A stretch of DNA of 20,104 nucleotides from Comamonadaceae bacterium. GTDB taxonomy: Bacteria > Pseudomonadota > Gammaproteobacteria > Burkholderiales > Burkholderiaceae. A program made the position numbers and the translations under genes. The stretch is taken from positions 1-20,104 of the forward strand of contig CANNNB010000015.1 in assembly GCA_947505995.1 (NCBI GenBank), written 5' to 3'. Numbering within the stretch: position 1 is the stretch's first letter; every line of letters starts with the position of its first letter. Of the stretch, positions 15,790 through 20,104 are shown one piece after another. A model generated the notes under the pieces. The model saw nothing but the letters and a program-made list of their open reading frames with translations, was not told where the DNA came from and did no database searches.

Positions 15790-16701
15790 ATGTCCGAACC
15801 CATCCTTGATTTTGTAACTTGCCCAGACCCAAAGACCACGCACCGCATGGCCTATTGGTCTTGGGGCGAATCGAGTGCACCGCATGTGGTCTTGTGTGTG
15901 CATGGCTTAACTCGACAAGGTCGAGATTTTGACTTACTGGCACAGGCCTTGGTTGCCGCTGCAAAAGATGCCAATTTGCCAGCCATCAGAGTCATTTGCC
16001 CCGATGTGGTGGGGCGTGGCAAAAGTGATTGGCTGCAAGATCCCATGGGGTATCAGTTTGCGCAATATGCAGGCGACATGGCCGTGTTGATTCAAAGCTT
16101 GAATGCACAGCACCCCATCGAGCGCCTAGATTGGGTGGGTACCAGCATGGGCGGTGTCATTGGTATGTTGCTGGCTGCACAACAGTTGCCCACGCCTGTT
16201 CGCCATTTGGTGTTAAACGACATTGGCCCTGTGGTGTCGTGGTCTTCCATTTTGAACATGAAAACCTATGTGGGGCAGGTGGGCAAGTTTGAATCCGTTC
16301 AACAGGCTGCCAATGCCATGTGGGAAATATCTAAATCATTTGGGCCGCACACTGCTGAAGAATGGTTGGCCTTGTCGCAAAACATGGTTCGCCGCCTAGA
16401 AGATGGCACCTACACTTTGCATTACGATCCAGCATTGCGCGAACCTATTCGCGCTGTGACGCAAGAGCAAGCTCAAGTCGGCGAAGCTGCGCTGTGGCAG
16501 GTTTACGATTTGATCCAATGCCAAACTTTACTCATCCATGGCGCCGAATCTGAATTGTTGAGTTTGAGTGCCGTGAGAGAAATGCAACAGCGCGGACCGC
16601 GCGCGCAAGTGGCTTCTGTTCAAGGTGTGGGTCATGCGCCTACCCTCACGCATGAAGATCAAATTGACATCGTGCTTCAGTTTTTAGGACTGCATGCATG
16701 A
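15790..16701 (+). CDS. Alpha/beta hydrolase (serine nucleophile), upstream partner of relA
   Basis: A 303-residue cytoplasmic alpha/beta hydrolase. Visible residues are the oxyanion-loop HGLTRQGRDFD (38 onward), PDVVGRGKSDW (71-81), nucleophile S119 in GTSMGG, and H282 in GVGHAP. The acidic residue normally given as Asp in GxxSDLL appears as E255 (GAESELL). The pattern resembles esterase/lipase-like or C-C bond hydrolases, but the substrate is unknown. Its stop overlaps the relA start (ATGA), so it is cotranscribed and likely translationally coupled with relA. The functional link, if any, is not known. Confidence 0.82.
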   Translation: MSEPILDFVTCPDPKTTHRMAYWSWGESSAPHVVLCVHGLTRQGRDFDLLAQALVAAAKDANLPAIRVICPDVVGRGKSDWLQDPMGYQFAQYAGDMAVLIQSLNAQHPIERLDWVGTSMGGVIGMLLAAQQLPTPVRHLVLNDIGPVVSWSSILNMKTYVGQVGKFESVQQAANAMWEISKSFGPHTAEEWLALSQNMVRRLEDGTYTLHYDPALREPIRAVTQEQAQVGEAALWQVYDLIQCQTLLIHGAESELLSLSAVREMQQRGPRAQVASVQGVGHAPTLTHEDQIDIVLQFLGLHA

Positions 16702-18896
16702 GTGAAAGTGCGGATGATGTTCTAACCAGGGCTAGAGCTTTTGCCGAGCCCTTTTTGGCTGGTGAGTCTTTAGACACCGGCGAGAACGTCCTCGCCCATG
16801 CCGATGCCGTGTCCGCTATCTTGGACACCATGAACAGCGGCAACGATGTGAAGGCTGCCACCTACTTGGTGTATGCCTGCCCGCACCTCAATCGTCCGCA
16901 AGAAGTCATTGCCAAAACATTTGGCACTGAGTTTGCACTGCTGGCCGTTGAAACCACCAAGTTGGTGGAGGTTCAGCGTATTTCGCGCTCGGCTTCATCG
17001 TCTGCTCAGTTGCAAAACGATCCGCGTTCACAAACAGAAAACGTGCGCAAAATGTTGCTGGCCTTTAGCAAAGATTTGCGAGTCATCATGTTGCGCTTAG
17101 CCTCTCGTTTGCAAACACTGCGTTATTTTGCGAGTGTGAAAAAAGAAGTGCCTGCTTCCTTGGCCAAAGAGACTTTGCAAGTGTTTTCGCCACTGGCCAA
17201 TCGCTTGGGCATTTGGGAAATTAAATGGGAGCTGGAAGATTTGTCCTTCCGTTTTTTAGAGCCCGATACCTACCAGAAAATTGCCAAACTACTTGATGAA
17301 AAGCGAGTTGAGCGTGAACTTAACATGCAGCGTTTGCGCGAGCAAGTACAAACCGAATTGGCTGCACAAAACGTCAAAGCATCTGTGCAAGGCAGACCCA
17401 AGCACATCTACAGCATTGTGAAAAAAATGCGAGGCAAGTCTCTCGATTTTTCGCAAGTGTTTGATATACGGGCCATGCGCGTCATTGTGTCCAACGTGGC
17501 CGATTGTTATGAAGCGCTGAGTTGGATTCATTCGCGCTATGTGCCCATTGCCTCTGAGTTTGACGACTACATTGCCAAGCCTAAAGTGAATGGCTATCAG
17601 TCATTGCACACTGTGGTGCGTGACGATCAAGAACGTCCCATTGAAATTCAAATTCGCACTCAAGCCATGCACGAACATGCCGAGCTTGGTGTGGCTGCCC
17701 ACTGGGCCTACAAAGAAGCCGGTGCCAAAGGTTATGTGGGGGTGAGTGCCAACAGTGACTACGACGCCAAAATTGCAGTGTTAAGGCAACTCTTGGCTTG
17801 GGAGCGAGAGATGTCGTCTGAGGTTGCTGATGTCACCACAACAGGCGAAAAGGCTAGCACTACCAATGCAGGACATTCGAACGAAGATACTGCGTTGTTT
17901 GAAGACCGCATTTATGTGCTCACACCCAACGCTGCCATTGTGGAATTGCCTAAAGGTGCCACGCCCATCGATTTTGCCTACACCGTGCACACCAACTTAG
18001 GTCATCGCTGTCGTGGTGCCAAAGCAGATGGGGTGATGATTCCTTTGAACACGCCTTTGCAAAATGGTCAGACGGTGGAAGTGAGCACCGTTAAGGAGGG
18101 CGGCCCCTCACGCGATTGGCTCAATGTGGAGTTGGGATTTTTGGTGAGCCACCGTGCCCGTGCCAAAGTGCGTGCTTGGTTCAATGCGCAGATTACCCAC
18201 GAGAGCATTGCCAAAGGCCGAGAAGCTGTAGAAAAGATTTTGCAACGCGAAGGCAAGACCGCCATCAAGTTGGAGGACTTAGCGTCCAATCTGGGATTTA
18301 AATCAGCTGATGCACTTTTTGAAATTGTGGGCAAAGACGAATATTCCTTGCGCAACATCGAGGTGTTCTTAAGACCCCCTGAACCTGTGATGCAGCCCGA
18401 CGATTTTGTGCTGCTCAAAAAATCGCGTGTGGTACCTGCTAAATCGCAATCGGGCGTGTTGGTGGTGGGCGTAGATTCATTGCTCACGCAGTTGTCCAAA
18501 TGTTGCCGCCCTGCGCCGCCCGATGCCATCAGTGGTTTTGTAACGCGCGGCAAGGGGGTGAGCATTCACCGAGATGACTGCCGCACTTTTCAGTCGCTGT
18601 TGGCCAAGCATGGTGAGCGGGTGATCGAGGTTCGGTGGAGCTTGCAAAAGTCTGGTCAAAATTTGATGTATCCGGTAGAAGTTTCTATAGAAGCTACCGA
18701 CAGGCAAGGTTTGCTCAGAGATATTTCCGAGGTTTTCGCCAAAGAAAAAATGAACGTGGTGGGTGTACAGACTCAGTCGGTTAAGGGCACGGCTTGGATG
18801 ACTTTCACAGTGGAAGTGTCCGACGCTTCACTCTTAAAGAAGGTGATGCAGACCGTGAAATCGGTGGCAGGCGTAGGCAGGGTAAAGCGGAATTAG
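16698..18896 (+). CDS. relA: GTP pyrophosphokinase RelA ((p)ppGpp synthetase)
   Basis: A 732-residue long RSH protein that makes (p)ppGpp at the ribosome under amino-acid starvation. Domains in order are a degenerate HD hydrolase region (about 1-190; the usual LLHDVVED is replaced by YLVYACPHL near 56-64), a synthetase domain with GRPKHIYSIVKKM, EFDDYIAKPKVNGYQSLHT (E287-D290) and IQIRTQAMHEHAELGVAAHWAYK, a TGS domain from about 404 to 465 (FAYTVHTNLGHRCRGAK), a zinc-finger-like region with KCC and HRDDC near 600-630, and a C-terminal ACT domain from about 655. EFDD in place of RFKD, together with the lost HD, marks a monofunctional RelA. A separate SpoT hydrolase would be expected elsewhere in the genome. 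Confidence 0.95.
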   Translation: MSESADDVLTRARAFAEPFLAGESLDTGENVLAHADAVSAILDTMNSGNDVKAATYLVYACPHLNRPQEVIAKTFGTEFALLAVETTKLVEVQRISRSASSSAQLQNDPRSQTENVRKMLLAFSKDLRVIMLRLASRLQTLRYFASVKKEVPASLAKETLQVFSPLANRLGIWEIKWELEDLSFRFLEPDTYQKIAKLLDEKRVERELNMQRLREQVQTELAAQNVKASVQGRPKHIYSIVKKMRGKSLDFSQVFDIRAMRVIVSNVADCYEALSWIHSRYVPIASEFDDYIAKPKVNGYQSLHTVVRDDQERPIEIQIRTQAMHEHAELGVAAHWAYKEAGAKGYVGVSANSDYDAKIAVLRQLLAWEREMSSEVADVTTTGEKASTTNAGHSNEDTALFEDRIYVLTPNAAIVELPKGATPIDFAYTVHTNLGHRCRGAKADGVMIPLNTPLQNGQTVEVSTVKEGGPSRDWLNVELGFLVSHRARAKVRAWFNAQITHESIAKGREAVEKILQREGKTAIKLEDLASNLGFKSADALFEIVGKDEYSLRNIEVFLRPPEPVMQPDDFVLLKKSRVVPAKSQSGVLVVGVDSLLTQLSKCCRPAPPDAISGFVTRGKGVSIHRDDCRTFQSLLAKHGERVIEVRWSLQKSGQNLMYPVEVSIEATDRQGLLRDISEVFAKEKMNVVGVQTQSVKGTAWMTFTVEVSDASLLKKVMQTVKSVAGVGRVKRN

Positions 18897-18907
18897 GGCG
18901 CTTTGGC

Positions 18908-18928
18908 AGCCCTAAAGGGCTCATTTTT
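18908..18928 (+). terminator. Rho-independent terminator of relA
   Basis: AGCCC (18908-18912), loop TAAA and GGGCT (18917-18921) are followed by CATTTTT. The stem is short but GC-rich with a T-tract. It ends just before the tRNA-Val -10 element, so the terminator occupies the tRNA gene's -35 region. Confidence 0.7.
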
Positions 18929-18930
18929 GA

Positions 18931-18946
18931 TGCTACAATGCGGGCT
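18931..18946 (+). promoter_or_regulatory. tRNA-Val promoter: extended -10 and GC-rich discriminator
   Basis: TGCTACAAT (18931-18939) is an extended -10 (TGn plus TACAAT, 5 of 6). It is followed by GCGGGC (18940-18945), a GC-rich discriminator like those of stable-RNA promoters repressed by ppGpp/DksA. No -35 consensus is found at the right distance, as expected for an extended -10 promoter. Confidence 0.6.
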
Positions 18947-18954
18947 GAATTTGT

Positions 18955-19031
18955 AGGCGCGTAGCTCAGCTGGTTAGAGCACCACCTTGACATGGTGGGG
19001 GTCGTTGGTTCGAGTCCAATCGCGCCTACCA
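18955..19031 (+). tRNA. tRNA-Val (anticodon GAC)
   Basis: A complete 77-nt cloverleaf. The acceptor stem AGGCGCG pairs with CGCGCCT (7 bp), the D-arm is GCTC/GAGC, the anticodon arm is CCACC-TTGACAT-GGTGG with anticodon GAC, and the T-arm GTTGG-TTCGAGT-CCAAT has one imperfect pair. The 3' ACCA is encoded. It reads GUC and, by wobble, GUU valine codons. Its 3' end marks a sharp change in base composition, so it is a candidate integration site. Confidence 0.97.
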
Positions 19032-19291
19032 ACATTCATTGGCTTAACTCATAAGCCGTCACTAACTTAAATCCCCAAGTATTGAAAATGTATTGAAACT
19101 CAGGTTTTCTGGGTGAAGAGTTGGCTTATTTTTCTTGCTTTAGTTTTGTACCGAAAACGGCAACATAGGGGGGGGGAGGGGTAACGCACTTTGTTCAGTA
19201 GTTGTGGTTGCTTCCTTTTCACATTTAAGCTAAGTTGGTTCAGATTGCTAAATTATTGGTCTTCTAGTCAAAAAAGAAAAGGTGTTGAGTA
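19032..19291 (+). other. Non-coding, AT-rich stretch after tRNA-Val with hairpin, G9 tract and short repeats
   Basis: No convincing gene is seen in these 260 bp. A perfect 6-bp hairpin, GGCTTA/TAAGCC with a 5-nt loop, is at 19041-19057; it could help end or process the tRNA transcript but has no T-tract. A GTATTGAAA direct repeat occurs at 19079-19087 and 19090-19098. A run of nine G, an A and four G occupies 19168-19181. AAGGTG (19279-19284) is the likely ribosome site of the next gene. Confidence 0.6.
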
Positions 19292-20104
19292 ATGCGAAAA
19301 TTTAGTACGCTACAACTAATTGGATTTGCAATAACTCTAGTCTGGGTATTCACTTCAATTTACTCCGACCACAACAAATCAGAAAGTTTAGCTACTGACT
19401 TATCCGAAAGCGCATATCAAAGTTGTATTGAAACTCAAATAGAAACCAAGCAAACAGCTAATCCATCTTGCTTAGATCAAAAAAGAGAAAAATACGAAAC
19501 TTACTTGACAGAATGGTCAACTATTCTGACCTTGGCTTTTTTGCCAGTGCCCTTTTTTTGGATTTATGGATTGATCCTTTTAACAATGTATAGATGCTTT
19601 AGGTATGGAAGCAAAACTGTATTAGACCTTTCAGGCCTTAGTATTTGGAAAAAAGGGTTTGCCTACTTTTGTTATCTTTTTACTGGGTTAACAATTTTTA
19701 TCTTTGTGCTTGCCGCAATGGTTACTTATCAAAAATTACAAGTCCCTGTAAGTTTGTCCTACAACACTAAGATGTATGTCGGTAAGGACTACTCCGCAGG
19801 CTACGCTACCGCGGAGGGCACTTGGATAATAAAAGGTGATGCAAATAAAGAAAAAATGATAAATCCGCTTCAAACATCACGAATTGTTTGTCGGATTCAA
19901 GCCAAAGAATGCATTGAAGCTAGGGCTGAAGTAATGAAAGTGGGCGATAGTACATCCTACCTTTTAGCAAAAGACTTTCGGTATGACATAACGTCGTGGA
20001 CTAAAGACTCGATAGTTTTTAAGGACAGTGGTCTTTGCTTTGATAAATTCTTTACATATGATTTAAATTCCAAAACAATTATTGGTGTGGAGAAGTTCTC
20101 TGCG
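19292..20104 (+). CDS. Unrecognised three-helix membrane protein with C-terminal soluble domain, partial (3' end beyond window)
   Basis: An open frame of 271 codons runs without a stop to the window end. The ATG at 19292 is preceded by AAGGTG at 7-nt spacing. Hydrophobic segments are at about 6-24, 76-99 and 123-146. The basic loop between helices 2 and 3 (R101, R104, K108, K120, K121) suggests it is cytoplasmic. This puts loop 25-75 (with C45 and C60) and the domain from 147 onward (C200, C207, C249) outside the cytoplasm, where disulfides could form. The C-terminal part begins with AEGTWIIKG and has IVCRIQAKECIEARAE and FRYDITSW. I recognise no named family. GC is about 35% and the frame is rich in ATA, AGA, TTA and AAA codons, unlike every upstream gene, which suggests transfer. 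Confidence 0.75.
   Translation, partial: MRKFSTLQLIGFAITLVWVFTSIYSDHNKSESLATDLSESAYQSCIETQIETKQTANPSCLDQKREKYETYLTEWSTILTLAFLPVPFFWIYGLILLTMYRCFRYGSKTVLDLSGLSIWKKGFAYFCYLFTGLTIFIFVLAAMVTYQKLQVPVSLSYNTKMYVGKDYSAGYATAEGTWIIKGDANKEKMINPLQTSRIVCRIQAKECIEARAEVMKVGDSTSYLLAKDFRYDITSWTKDSIVFKDSGLCFDKFFTYDLNSKTIIGVEKFSA

Noticed and set aside
18805..19035. Minus-strand 76-codon frame containing GLEPTTPTMSRWCSNQLSYAP
   Set aside because: This is the well-known spurious peptide from reading a tRNA gene in antisense; it overlaps tRNA-Val and relA.
19113..19184. GTG-started 23-codon frame with a short hydrophobic segment ending in the G tract
   Set aside because: It has no credible ribosome site, and the protein end is encoded by the homopolymer run. 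It could be a small membrane peptide, but nothing beyond its hydrophobicity supports it.
19032..20104. CRISPR array, insertion sequence or second attachment site in the AT-rich end
   Set aside because: I saw no regularly spaced repeats, no transposase or integrase frame, and no copy of the tRNA 3' end downstream within the window.

Overview
The window looks like chromosomal DNA of a betaproteobacterium, probably Burkholderiales and possibly a Comamonadaceae freshwater type. The evidence is the serB-mfd // ispD-ispF gene block, the protein sequences and a coding GC content of roughly 50-55%. The genus assignment is inference. Genes are tightly packed: many junctions are 4-bp ATGA stop/start overlaps.

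Region 1 (1-4821) is a vitamin B12 uptake operon. A cobalamin riboswitch, cut at its 5' end by the window edge, precedes btuB (TonB-dependent outer-membrane receptor), btuF (periplasmic binding protein), btuC (permease) and btuD (ATPase). Together they move corrinoids across both membranes, and the riboswitch should switch them off when B12 is plentiful. Convergent to it is nth, the endonuclease III repair glycosylase.

Region 2 (5560-9217) is a three-gene chain with no gaps: a fold-type I PLP aminotransferase, an alpha/beta hydrolase with an aspartate nucleophile (epoxide hydrolase/dehalogenase type), and a Tat-exported PhoD-family phosphodiesterase/phosphatase. It faces a convergent mfd-serB operon (transcription-repair coupling factor; phosphoserine phosphatase). 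Divergent from mfd is ispD-ispF, two consecutive-pathway enzymes of MEP isoprenoid synthesis.

Region 3 (14892-18896) holds a 3-hydroxybutyrate dehydrogenase with a clear terminator, then divergently an alpha/beta hydrolase overlapping relA. RelA has a degenerate hydrolase domain and an EFDD synthetase motif, so it should be a monofunctional (p)ppGpp synthetase. Just after the relA terminator is a tRNA-Val(GAC) gene with an extended -10 promoter and a GC-rich discriminator.

Region 4 (19032-20104) begins right at the 3' end of the tRNA. GC falls to about 35% in the lines I counted, codon use changes, and a 260-bp non-coding stretch with a G9 tract leads to an unrecognised three-helix membrane protein gene that runs off the window. 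This is most likely the edge of an acquired element using tRNA-Val as its attachment site, but no integrase or second attachment site is visible. This end is the most promising part for anything undescribed; the rest is mainly conserved housekeeping sequence.
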